In this document: positions 6,631 through 14,199 of the stretch, piece after piece
Numbering within the stretch: position 1 is the first letter of the stretch
Layout: every line of letters starts with the position of its first letter
Assembly (NCBI GenBank): GCA_964565705.1
Contig: CAZMGD010000074.1
Coordinates: forward strand, 1-20,608
Direction: 5' to 3'
Origin: CAZMGD01 sp964565705
Lineage (GTDB): Bacteria > Actinomycetota > Acidimicrobiia > Acidimicrobiales > Ilumatobacteraceae
Length of the DNA stretch: 20,608 nucleotides
Notes under the pieces: model-generated
Database searches by the model: none
What the model was told of the DNA's origin: nothing
What the model saw: only the letters and a program-made list of their open reading frames with translations
Translations under genes and position numbers: made by a program

Positions 6631-7754
6631 CGACGGCCGTGCAGCCGAGCGCAGCCACGGTGCTGGACGACGCGGGCATCGACGCGTACCTCGCCGACGC
6701 GAACGCGTGGCGCTCGTCCGCGAGCACCGCGCTGCTGGAGCTCGACGACCAGGCCAAGGTGGCGCACGTCGACGACGCGGCCGCCGACGTCGCGCTCGCG
6801 TTCTCCATCTGGCGCGGCGCGGGCGTGCGCATCGACGAGGCGACAGCGACGCGTGGCCAGGGCCGGATGAGCGCCGGCGATCGGGCCGCGGTCCAGGCAC
6901 TGGTCTGGGCGCCGCTCGCGGACGACGCCGGGTCGCCGATCGCCGCCAACCTGCCCGAGGCCCGCACCCTCGTCGATGCACTCGTCACCCGGGCGCGGAC
7001 CGCGCTCGCCGGCCAGAGCCAGCAGCTGACGACGATCACCGGCCTGCTCGCGCCGATCACGGAGCGCGTCGACCAGGCGGCCGCGAACGCGAAGGCCCTC
7101 GGCGAGATGGTGCGCCAGGTGGAGGTGCTGGCCCAGCGGTTGGATCGGCTCGGCCCGAGCACGCCGGAAGCGACGGTGCGCAGCGAGGTCGGCGCGATCG
7201 AGCAGGCGTTGGCGCCGATCGAGCGCGACCTCCTCTCCCTGGCTCGGGCCAAGTCCACGTTGACCGACGACGTGGCGGCGCTGCCCGGCCGGGTGCAGGC
7301 AGCCGAGGAGTTGGAGGCGACGACGCGCGAGATCGCCGCTCGCTGCCAGGAGAAGATCGCCGGGCCGCCCAACCTCGCCGTGCCCGACGTCAGCGTGATC
7401 GGCCCGCCGCCATCGCTCGACGAGATCGGGTCGCTGGAGTGGCGCGCGGGGCGGGCCGCCGTCGACGCCTACGTCTCCAAGCTGTCCAAGGTGGAGCGGG
7501 CGCTCGGCGTGGCCCATGACCGGTACGCCGCGCCACTGCAGCGGCGCGACGACCTGCGCGGGCTGCTCGACGGCTACCGGGCGATGGCCGCCAGCCGCGG
7601 CCTCGGCGAGCAGGCCGAGGCGTCGAGCGCGTTCGACGCCGCCCGGGCCGCGCTCTACACCGCGCCGTGCGACCTGGCCGAGGCCGCCCGCCTCGTCGAC
7701 GTGTACCAGCGCGTCGTGAACGCCTCGACCCCCACGCCGGAGGACCGAACATGA
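6627..7754 (+). CDS. Unknown coiled-coil protein of the PknG operon
   Basis: The product is 375 residues from GTG 6627, overlapping glnH by GTGA and the kinase gene by ATGA. It has no signal peptide, membrane segment or cysteine cluster. The first 120 residues are alanine-rich and helical. Residues about 130-240 have long heptad-like runs (LLAPITERVDQAAANAKALG and onward) that suggest a coiled coil. The C-terminal 100 residues (SLEWRAGRAAVDAYVSKLSK; LRGLLDGYRAMAASRGLGEQ) form another helical bundle. I recognise no named family. The mycobacterial glnX-glnH-pknG locus has no equivalent. Its place between the lipoprotein and kinase genes, with coupled translation at both ends, suggests a cytoplasmic adaptor or scaffold linking the membrane sensor to the kinase; this is inference. 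Confidence 0.85.
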   Translation: MTTAVQPSAATVLDDAGIDAYLADANAWRSSASTALLELDDQAKVAHVDDAAADVALAFSIWRGAGVRIDEATATRGQGRMSAGDRAAVQALVWAPLADDAGSPIAANLPEARTLVDALVTRARTALAGQSQQLTTITGLLAPITERVDQAAANAKALGEMVRQVEVLAQRLDRLGPSTPEATVRSEVGAIEQALAPIERDLLSLARAKSTLTDDVAALPGRVQAAEELEATTREIAARCQEKIAGPPNLAVPDVSVIGPPPSLDEIGSLEWRAGRAAVDAYVSKLSKVERALGVAHDRYAAPLQRRDDLRGLLDGYRAMAASRGLGEQAEASSAFDAARAALYTAPCDLAEAARLVDVYQRVVNASTPTPEDRT

Positions 7755-9988
7755 GGTGCACCCAGCCGGGCTGCGTCGGCCAGATCGAGGACGGCTACTG
7801 CAACGTCTGCGGCATGGCCGCGTCGTCGGCCCCGTCGGCACCGCTGCCGCCTCCCAGCGCCACCGGCGCACCGGGAGCCCCCGCGGCGCCGACCGCTGCG
7901 GGATCCACCCGCACCCGCCCGACCAGCTCGCGGCAGCTGGCCAGTGCGCCGCTGGGCTCGGCCCGCGGCTCCACCTCGGTGCGGACCCGCCGGCTGTCCG
8001 GCGCCACCAGCCGCCGGGTCAGCCGCATCGGGGCCGGGATCACCAGCGTGCCGTCCACCGCCGTCACCAGCCCGCTCGACGCGGTGATGAAGGTGGCCGA
8101 GGTCGCCGAGGAGAAGCGGTTCTGCGCCACGTGCAACTCGCCCGTCGGCCGCAGCCGCGACGGCAAGCCAGGCCGCACCGAGGGGTTCTGCCCCAAGTGC
8201 GGCACCAAGTTCTCGTTCACGCCGAAGCTGCAGCCCGGAGATCTCGTCGGCGGCCAGTACGAGGTGGCCGGCTGCCTGGCCCACGGCGGTCTCGGCTGGA
8301 TCTACCTCGCCCGGGACAAGAACGTCTCCGACCGCTTCGTGGTGCTGAAGGGCCTGCTCAACTCCGGCGACAAGGACGCGTACGAGGCGGCGATCGCCGA
8401 GCGCCAGTTCCTCGCCGAGGTGCAGCACCCCCTGATCGTCGAGATCTACAACTTCGTCATCCACGACGGTGCCGGTTACACGGTCATGGAGTACGTCGGC
8501 GGTCGGTCGCTGAAGCAGATCTTGAAGGCCCGCCAGCAGGCCAACAACGGCACGATCGACCCGCTGCCCGTCGATCAGGCGGCCGCCTACCTCATCGAGG
8601 TCCTGCCCGCGCTGCAGTACCTGCACACGATGGGATTGCTGTACTGCGACTTCAAGCCCGACAACGTGATCCAGGAGGGCGACGCGCTCAAGCTGATCGA
8701 CCTCGGCGGGGTGCGCCGCATCGACGACACCACCAGCGCGATCTACGGCACGGTCGGCTTCCAGGCGCCCGAGGTGGCCACGCTCGGCCCGTCGGTGCCG
8801 AGCGACGTGTTCACCGTCGCCCGCACGCTCGCCGTCATGTCGCTCGACTTCCGTGGCTACCAGAGCACCTACGCCGCTGAACTGCCGCCGCTCGAGGACG
8901 TGGCGCTGTTCCAACGCCACGACTCGCTGTACCGCTACCTGTTGAAGGGCACCGCGCCCGACCCGAACGATCGGTTCCAGTCGGCTGACGAGATGCGCGA
9001 GCAGCTGACCGGCGTGCTGCGCGAGATCGTCGCCGTCGATCGTCCGTCCCACGCGAACACGACGCTGGCGGCCACACCGTCCGCGATCTTCGGCGACCCG
9101 ACGATCGCCACCGCCGCGCTCTCCTGGACCGACCTGCCGCAGCTGCGGCCCGATCTGGGCGACCCGGCGACCGCCTGGCTGTCCGCGGTGTCGATCGCCG
9201 ACCCGGCGGCGCGGCTCGCCGAGCTGGACGGCTACGCCGAGCAGACGCGCGAGGTGTCCCTGGCCGCGATCCAGGCCTCGATCGAGGCCGGCGACCTCGA
9301 CGGCGCCCATCGGCGGATCAACGCCGTGCTCGACAGCGACCCGTGGGAGTGGCGGGCGATCTGGTATGCCGGGCTGGCCGGTCTCGCCACCGCCGACGCG
9401 CACGGCGCGGTGTCGAGCTTCAACGCCGTGTACGGCGCGGTGCCCGGCGAGCTCGCCCCGAAGCTCGCGCTGGCCCACGCCTGCGAGCTGGCAGGAACGA
9501 CCGGGACTGCCGTGCGCCTGTACGAGGTGTGCGCCCACACCGACGCCGCGTACGTCGCGCCCGCCTGCTTCGGCGTGGCCCGTGTCGAGGCGCTCGAGGG
9601 CAACCTGCCAGCAGCGCTCGACGCCCTGGACCGGATCCCGACCACGTCGCGCGCCTATGTCGAGGCGCGCCGCACCCGCATCGAGCTGCAACTCGGTGCC
9701 ACCACCGATCCCGGCATCCTCGCCGGGGTCGCTGACGAGGTCGACCGCCTCGGTCTCGACCCCCGCGACCGCAGCCAGGTCCGCACCCGTGTCTTCGGCG
9801 CCGCGCTCGCCGCCACGGCGCAGGGCGCGACCGGCGCGCAGATCGGCGGCGTACCGATGGAGGAACGGTCGCTGCGGTTGGCGATCGAGCACGAGCTCCG
9901 TCAGCAGGCCAAGCTCGTCGAGGACCGGGCCGAGCGGATCCGGCTGATCGACGAGGCGAACGCCGTGCGACCGCGGACGTTGGTGTGA
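7751..9988 (+). CDS. pknG: PknG-like serine/threonine protein kinase
   Basis: The product is 745 residues, close to the 750 of M. tuberculosis PknG. Domains in order are an extra zinc ribbon (C3, C8, C17, C20), a Ser/Thr/Arg-rich linker (50-95) able to carry autophosphorylation sites, a rubredoxin-like metal site (C125-x2-C128, C147-x2-C150), the kinase, and C-terminal TPR-like repeats. Kinase motifs include AHGGLGWIYLA, VVLKG (Lys200), the atypical catalytic loop YCDFKPDN (Asp300, where most kinases have HRD), DLG (Asp317) and GFQAPE. TPR parts such as WEWRAIWYAGLAGLATAD and PGELAPKLALAHACELAG closely match PknG. PknG is a soluble kinase that phosphorylates the FHA protein GarA/OdhI and so tunes 2-oxoglutarate metabolism. 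The start ATG overlaps the upstream stop (ATGA), and its own stop overlaps the phosphatase start (GTGA). The N-terminal ribbon is not part of mycobacterial PknG. Confidence 0.95.
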   Translation: MRCTQPGCVGQIEDGYCNVCGMAASSAPSAPLPPPSATGAPGAPAAPTAAGSTRTRPTSSRQLASAPLGSARGSTSVRTRRLSGATSRRVSRIGAGITSVPSTAVTSPLDAVMKVAEVAEEKRFCATCNSPVGRSRDGKPGRTEGFCPKCGTKFSFTPKLQPGDLVGGQYEVAGCLAHGGLGWIYLARDKNVSDRFVVLKGLLNSGDKDAYEAAIAERQFLAEVQHPLIVEIYNFVIHDGAGYTVMEYVGGRSLKQILKARQQANNGTIDPLPVDQAAAYLIEVLPALQYLHTMGLLYCDFKPDNVIQEGDALKLIDLGGVRRIDDTTSAIYGTVGFQAPEVATLGPSVPSDVFTVARTLAVMSLDFRGYQSTYAAELPPLEDVALFQRHDSLYRYLLKGTAPDPNDRFQSADEMREQLTGVLREIVAVDRPSHANTTLAATPSAIFGDPTIATAALSWTDLPQLRPDLGDPATAWLSAVSIADPAARLAELDGYAEQTREVSLAAIQASIEAGDLDGAHRRINAVLDSDPWEWRAIWYAGLAGLATADAHGAVSSFNAVYGAVPGELAPKLALAHACELAGTTGTAVRLYEVCAHTDAAYVAPACFGVARVEALEGNLPAALDALDRIPTTSRAYVEARRTRIELQLGATTDPGILAGVADEVDRLGLDPRDRSQVRTRVFGAALAATAQGATGAQIGGVPMEERSLRLAIEHELRQQAKLVEDRAERIRLIDEANAVRPRTLV

Positions 9989-11091
9989 GCACGTCCACCG
10001 ACATGGTGTGCTCGAGCTGCGGAGCGCAGCTCGGGCCTGGTGAGGCGTACTGCGAGGCGTGCGGCGCGCCCGTGGTCGGGGGCATCTTCGCCGACCTGCC
10101 GGCTCCCGATCCCGCCACCGAGCAACGCACGCAGCAGATCGTCACCATGCCGCCGCCGGCAGCCGCTGCGGACCCGGTGCTGCCGTGCGCGAACTGCGGA
10201 TCTGTCGAGTCGGCCGACGGCTACTGCAACCGGTGCGGGGCCCGGATGCCGGTCTGGCGTGACCGCTTCACCGAGCAACCCGCGCCATGGTTGGCCGGGG
10301 TCTGCGATCGCGGCATCCTGCATGCCCGCAACGAAGATGCGATGGCGCTCGGTCCGGCCGACCCGGCAACCGGCCTCGCCGGGATCGTGGTGTGCGACGG
10401 CGTGACGACGGCAACCGACAGCGACATCGCGTCGCTCGCCGCGGCGCGAGCCGCACGCGGTGTGCTCGAGCTCCTGCCCAGCGAGTTCACCGCCAACCCC
10501 CCACCGTCGCCGGCGCTGCTCGTGCAGCGGCTGTGCCAGGGCCTCGTCGACGCCGGCGTCGCCGCGCAGCAGGAGGCTCGCGTCGCGGCCGAGCGGGTGG
10601 GGCCGAGCAGCAACCCACCGTCGTGCACGTTCGTCGCCGCGCTGGTACACAGGGGGTTGGTGGCCGCCGGCTGGGTGGGCGACAGCCGGGCCTACTGGCT
10701 GCCCGACGAGGGCGAGCCCCAGCAGCTGAGTGCCGACGACTCCTTCGCCGCCCACCAGATCGCCCAGGGGGTGTCGCGCGAGGAGGCCGAGTCCGGGCCG
10801 CAGGCCCATGCGATCACCCGCTGGCTCGGCGTTGACAGCCCCGACGCGGTGGTGCGGTGCAGCACGCTCGACGTCGGCGCGACGCCCGGGTGGCTGCTCG
10901 TCTGCAGCGACGGGCTCTGGAACTACGCGTCGTCGGCCGCGGACATGGCCGCGCTCGTCACCGAGCGAGCAGCCACCGATGCCGACCCGCTCGCCGTCGC
11001 GTCCGCGCTCGTCGCGTTCGCCAACGAGCGCGGCGGCCACGACAACATCACCGCCGCGCTGGCGCGGCTGCCGCTCCCACCCGCCCCCTGA
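9985..11091 (+). CDS. PP2C-family protein phosphatase with two zinc ribbons
   Basis: The product is 368 residues from GTG 9985, overlapping pknG by GTGA. Two CxxC-CxxC zinc ribbons precede the catalytic domain: C9/C12/C23/C26 and C68/C71/C81/C84. The PP2C (PPM) core begins at about 103 with CDRGILHARNEDA (Asp118), then VVCDGV (Asp138, Gly139), GWVGDSRAYW (Asp233), LLVCSDGLWNY (Asp309) and GGHDNIT (Asp353). These supply the metal-binding aspartates of an active Ser/Thr phosphatase. The usual DGxGG motif is replaced by DGVTT. As the gene directly after the kinase, it is the expected eraser of PknG-written phosphates. The second ribbon (GYCNRCG) closely resembles the kinase N-terminal ribbon (GYCNVCG), hinting at a shared docking partner. 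Confidence 0.93.
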   Translation: MSTSTDMVCSSCGAQLGPGEAYCEACGAPVVGGIFADLPAPDPATEQRTQQIVTMPPPAAAADPVLPCANCGSVESADGYCNRCGARMPVWRDRFTEQPAPWLAGVCDRGILHARNEDAMALGPADPATGLAGIVVCDGVTTATDSDIASLAAARAARGVLELLPSEFTANPPPSPALLVQRLCQGLVDAGVAAQQEARVAAERVGPSSNPPSCTFVAALVHRGLVAAGWVGDSRAYWLPDEGEPQQLSADDSFAAHQIAQGVSREEAESGPQAHAITRWLGVDSPDAVVRCSTLDVGATPGWLLVCSDGLWNYASSAADMAALVTERAATDADPLAVASALVAFANERGGHDNITAALARLPLPPAP

Positions 11092-11105
11092 TCCGAGGAG
11101 GCCAC

Positions 11106-12374
11106 ATGGCCGATTTCACCGCCCAGGTGTTCCAGAACGAGTACCTCTCCGACGGCGCCACCGACGTCCACGCCGTCGTGTCCGTGACGTGTGCCAACGC
11201 CGGCGTCGCCGGCCAGACCGGCGCCGGCGAGGCCGCGGAGATCGTCATCGTGGACGCGTCGGGATCGATGGAATCGCCGTCGAGCAAGATCCGCGCCGCG
11301 CGCGCCGGCGCCCAGGCGGCGCTCGACGAGATCGTCGACGGCACCTGGTTCGCGGTGATCGTCGGTCGCCACGAGGCCGACCTGGCCTACCCGTTGAGCG
11401 GGATGGTGCGCATGGACGCCGACACCCGCGAACGGGCCAAGCAGTCGGTGTCGGTGCTCAACGCCAGCGGCGGCACGGCGATCGGCACGTGGCTGGAGCT
11501 GGCGACCCGCCTGTTCCACGGCTGCCCGGCCACGCAGCGTCACGCGATCTTGCTGACCGACGGGAAGAACGAGAGTGAGGAGCCGTGGCGGCTGGGGCAG
11601 GCGATCGACGCCGCCCGCGGGCTGTTCCAGTGCGACTGCCGCGGCGTGGGCAGCGACTGGGTGGTCGAGGAGCTGCGCTCGGTCGCCACCGGATTGCTCG
11701 GCTCGGTCGACCTGATCGCCGACCCCCACGAGATGGAGGCCGACTTCGCGGGCATGATCCGTTCGGCGATGGGCCGCGGCGTGGCGACGGCGACGCTGCG
11801 GGTCTGGGCGCCGCAGGGCGCGCAGACGCTGTTCGTCCGCCAGGTCGCGCCGGCGGTGGACGATCTGACGTCCAAGCGGCAGGTCGTGTCGCCGCTGATC
11901 GGTGACTTCCCGACCGGCGCGTGGGGCGACGAGACCCGCGACTACCACGTCGCGATCCGGGTGCCCGCCCGGCCCGCCGGCAGCGAACAGCTGGCGGCTC
12001 GGGTGCAGCTGATGGTCGGTGACCAGGTCGCCGCCCAGGGCCTGGTGAAGGCGACCTGGACCGACGACGCCAACCTCACCACGCGCATCGACCCGGCGGT
12101 GGCGCACTACACCGGTCAGGCCGAGCTGGCCCAGGCGATCCAGACGGGCCTGGCAGCGAAGGCGGCCGGCGACGACGACACGGCGACGGTGCAGCTCGGC
12201 CGGGCGGTGCAGCTGGCCAACGAGACCGGCAACGAGGCGACCACCCGCTTGTTGGCCAAGGTCGTCGACGTCGACGACGCCGAGACGGGGACGGTCCGCC
12301 TCAGGCGAGACGTGTCGAAGCTGGACGAGATGGCGCTCGACACCCGCTCCACCAAGACCACGCGGGTGAAGTGA
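11106..12374 (+). CDS. von Willebrand factor A (MIDAS) domain protein
   Basis: The product is 422 residues from ATG 11106, with a strong GAGGAGG ribosome binding site (11095-11101) 4 nt upstream. The 14-bp gap after the phosphatase gene is the only non-overlapping junction in the operon. The VWA domain at about 45-220 has a complete metal-ion-dependent adhesion site: DASGS (50-54), Thr124 in GGTAIG, and Asp152 in LLTDGKN. The segment FQCDCRGVGSDWVVEEL follows. The C-terminal half is beta-rich and then helical (ARVQLMVGDQVAAQGLVKAT; TGQAELAQAIQTGLAAKAAG), with no signal peptide, so it should be cytoplasmic. Linkage of VWA, PP2C and kinase genes recalls the TerY/PP2C/kinase triads described in tellurite-resistance-type stress loci. 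The likely role is a metal-dependent scaffold for phosphoproteins, which is inference. Confidence 0.9.
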   Translation: MADFTAQVFQNEYLSDGATDVHAVVSVTCANAGVAGQTGAGEAAEIVIVDASGSMESPSSKIRAARAGAQAALDEIVDGTWFAVIVGRHEADLAYPLSGMVRMDADTRERAKQSVSVLNASGGTAIGTWLELATRLFHGCPATQRHAILLTDGKNESEEPWRLGQAIDAARGLFQCDCRGVGSDWVVEELRSVATGLLGSVDLIADPHEMEADFAGMIRSAMGRGVATATLRVWAPQGAQTLFVRQVAPAVDDLTSKRQVVSPLIGDFPTGAWGDETRDYHVAIRVPARPAGSEQLAARVQLMVGDQVAAQGLVKATWTDDANLTTRIDPAVAHYTGQAELAQAIQTGLAAKAAGDDDTATVQLGRAVQLANETGNEATTRLLAKVVDVDDAETGTVRLRRDVSKLDEMALDTRSTKTTRVK

Positions 12375-13072
12375 TGGCGGCCACCTGCCCGAACGGCCAC
12401 CAATCGTCCACCGACGACTACTGCGACGTCTGCGGCGTGCCGATCGGCGGGGTGGCGCCGCCGGCTGGCGCCGCGGACCCGGTCCCCGCGCCGGCCGCGG
12501 CGTCGTCGGGTCCGCCCGTCGCCTGTCCGCACTGCGGCACGGAGAACGCGGCCGACGCGCTGTTCTGCGAGGACTGCGGCTACGACTTCACGACCGGCCA
12601 GGCGCCCGCGGCCGAGCAGCACGCCGCCGCTCCGGATCCGGCACCCGCCGGGCCGAGCGGGTGGGAGGTCGAGGTCAGCGCAGACCGCGACTGGTACGCC
12701 GTCAAGGCCACCGGCGACACCGACCCGTTCCCGACCGACCCGCAGCCCCGCACGGTCGCCCTGCGCGGCCACGTGGCGATGATCGGCCGGGAGAGCGCGA
12801 GCCGAGGCATCCACCCCGACATCGACGCCGGCGCCGATTCGGCCGTCTCCCGCCGCCACGCCCAACTGGTCCACAGCGGCGACGAGTGGCAGGTCGTCGA
12901 CCTCGGCTCCACCAACGGCACGACGATCGCCCGCGCCGGCCAGCAACCCGACGCTGACCCGCTCGAGTCCGGCCAGCCGACGTCCCTCGCCGACGGCGAC
13001 AGCGTGCTCGTCGGCGCCTGGACCCGGATCACCTTGCATCTGGCGGCCGGCGCCGGAGACGCCCGACCGTAG
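12374..13072 (+). CDS. FHA domain protein with two zinc ribbons
   Basis: The product is 232 residues from ATG 12374, whose A is the last base of the VWA stop (TGATG); GTG 12371 is an alternative start one codon earlier. Ribbon 1 is MAATCPNGH with C17/C20 in YCDVCG (ligands Cys5, probably His9, Cys17, Cys20). Ribbon 2 is ACPHCGTENAADALFCEDCG. After a proline/alanine linker and a strand-rich lead-in, the FHA domain occupies about 130-225, with GRES (138-141), SRRH (159-162) and STNG (179-182), the residues that contact phosphothreonine. It should read phosphorylated partners produced by the upstream kinase. It lacks the N-terminal ETTS phospho-motif of GarA/OdhI, so it is not that protein. Last gene of the operon, it is followed by a palindrome-rich convergent junction. 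Confidence 0.93.
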   Translation: MAATCPNGHQSSTDDYCDVCGVPIGGVAPPAGAADPVPAPAAASSGPPVACPHCGTENAADALFCEDCGYDFTTGQAPAAEQHAAAPDPAPAGPSGWEVEVSADRDWYAVKATGDTDPFPTDPQPRTVALRGHVAMIGRESASRGIHPDIDAGADSAVSRRHAQLVHSGDEWQVVDLGSTNGTTIARAGQQPDADPLESGQPTSLADGDSVLVGAWTRITLHLAAGAGDARP

Positions 13073-13084
13073 CCGCAGGGTTCA

Positions 13085-13141
13085 GGTGTCAGAAACGCTG
13101 CCCGGCCGACCTGGGCCGGTGAACGCCGACCTTCTGACACC
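13085..13141. repeat. 57-bp inverted-repeat element, copy 1
   Basis: GGTGTCAGAA (13085-13094) and TTCTGACACC (13132-13141) are perfect 10-bp terminal inverted repeats. Inside, CCGGCC (13102-13107) pairs with GGCCGG (13114-13119) around GACCTG, followed by GTGAAC. Copy 2 lies 53 bp further on. The element sits between the converging FHA and LysR genes and could act as a bidirectional terminator or be a dispersed REP-like unit. Confidence 0.85.
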
Positions 13142-13194
13142 AGGGTTCGCTGGGCGCGGCGCTGATGTGTGCTGACGTTGCCGCCGGGCACCCT

Positions 13195-13250
13195 GGTGTC
13201 AGAAGCCTTCCCCTGCTGACCTGGCCCTGTGAACTCGGACTTCTGACACC
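13195..13250. repeat. 56-bp inverted-repeat element, copy 2
   Basis: It has the same ends as copy 1 (GGTGTCAGAA at 13195-13204, TTCTGACACC at 13241-13250) and shares the internal pieces TGACCTGG / CGACCTGG and GTGAAC, but the internal stem is not conserved. The right arm of copy 1 extended outward (13132-13146) is also a perfect 15-bp reverse complement of the left arm of copy 2 (13190-13204), so the pair can refold into one larger hairpin. It ends 9 bp before the LysR stop. Confidence 0.85.
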
Positions 13251-13259
13251 GCCGGGTGG

Positions 13260-14129
13260 TCAGGGGGTGAGGGTCGGGATGCGGTCGAGGAGGGCCCGGG
13301 CCAGGGGGGTGAGCGGGCCGGGGCGGTAGAAGAACCCGACGTCGCGGTGCACCGGCGGGTCGATCGGGCGGACGACGGCACCGAGGCGGCCCGCAGCGTT
13401 GGCCTGGTCGGCGGGGAGGACGGTGGCGCCGGCACCCGACAGCACGAGCGGGATCAGCGCCTCGCGCGTGCCGATCTCGCCGACGATCGTCGCCTTCGCC
13501 GCGCTGCGGCGGAGCGCGGCGTCGAGCAGCCGGCGCGTGGACGATCCCGCCGGCCCGGTCAGCAGCGGATGACCCGCCAGCTCGCGCACCGGCATGGTGG
13601 CAGGTACGTCGCTGCCTGGTGGCAGGACCGCCAGGAGCTCCTGGCGGGTGATCCGCGTCGCGCCCATGCCCTCCGGTGGGGGCAGTTCGCCGAGCCCCAA
13701 CTCCGCGGTGCCAGATGCGACGAGGCGGGTCGTGCTCGCAAGGTCGTTGGCCTCGAAGACGCGCACCGTGACCGCGGGAAGGTCGTGGCGCAGGGCGGCG
13801 AGCAGTGGCGCGAGCGGCCAGGCGGCCAAGGTGGGGAGGCACGCCAGGTCGAGGTGGCCGCCGAGCCCGCCGGCGATCGAGGCCACCTCGGCGAGCAGAC
13901 CGTCGCGATCGCGCAGCAGCTGGCGCGCCGGCCCGACGAAGGCTTCGCCGGCCGGGGTCGGCACGAGCCGCCGGCCGACGCGGTGGAACAGCGGTGTGCC
14001 GAGCTCGCGCTCGGTGCGCCGGAGCGTCTCGGAGACCGACGGCTGGGCGAGATGAAGCGCCTTGGCCGCCGCGGTCACGCTGCCGTGCTCGAACACGGCC
14101 AGCACCTGCTCGATCTGGCGTAGATCCAT
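13260..14129 (-). CDS. LysR-family transcriptional regulator
   Basis: The product is 289 residues from ATG 14129, chosen over GTG 14135 because AGAGG lies 8 nt upstream of the ATG but only 2 nt before the GTG. The N-terminal winged helix-turn-helix is typical: MDLRQIEQVLAVFEHGSVTA, AAKALHLAQPSVSETLRRTE, RELGTPLFHRVGRRLVPTPA. The remainder is the type-2 periplasmic-binding-like inducer domain (LDLACLPTLAAWPLAPLLAA; GTAELGLGELP; HPLLTGPAGSSTRRLLDAAL). It is divergent from a TSUP permease gene, with 70 bp between the start codons, the classical LysR arrangement in which the regulator controls the neighbour and itself. The inducer is unknown; a sulfur compound or organic acid would fit the permease family. 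Confidence 0.92.
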   Translation of the reverse strand: MDLRQIEQVLAVFEHGSVTAAAKALHLAQPSVSETLRRTERELGTPLFHRVGRRLVPTPAGEAFVGPARQLLRDRDGLLAEVASIAGGLGGHLDLACLPTLAAWPLAPLLAALRHDLPAVTVRVFEANDLASTTRLVASGTAELGLGELPPPEGMGATRITRQELLAVLPPGSDVPATMPVRELAGHPLLTGPAGSSTRRLLDAALRRSAAKATIVGEIGTREALIPLVLSGAGATVLPADQANAAGRLGAVVRPIDPPVHRDVGFFYRPGPLTPLARALLDRIPTLTP

Positions 14130-14199
14130 AGGCACAGCCTCTCATATTCATGGGAAGTTCGTCGTAGACGATGGATGGATCATCCGGTTGGATGGCGTC
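14130..14199. promoter_or_regulatory. Divergent LysR / permease promoter region
   Basis: This 70-bp region lies between two divergent start codons. It is locally AT-richer than its surroundings, with TCATATTCATGGGAAG near the LysR end and a partial dyad TTCATGGGAA. That makes it the natural place for a LysR operator, but I cannot fix an exact T-N11-A box or the -10/-35 elements. Confidence 0.35.

Noticed and set aside
7655..9892. 745-codon reverse-strand open frame opposite the kinase gene
   Set aside because: Antisense shadow of PknG, whose domains and catalytic motifs are unmistakable on the forward strand.
10857..11105. N-terminal extension of the VWA protein by 83 codons
   Set aside because: It overlaps the PP2C catalytic domain in another frame and is Arg-rich. 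ATG 11106 has a strong ribosome binding site and fits the domain start.
12374..13072. Naming the FHA gene garA/odhI
   Set aside because: There is no ETTS motif, the protein is much longer, and it carries two zinc ribbons. Only the FHA core is shared.
13085..13250. Two repeats considered as a minimal CRISPR array
   Set aside because: There are only two copies, each itself a long palindrome with a variable interior, and no cas genes or further spacers. The architecture fits intergenic inverted-repeat elements.
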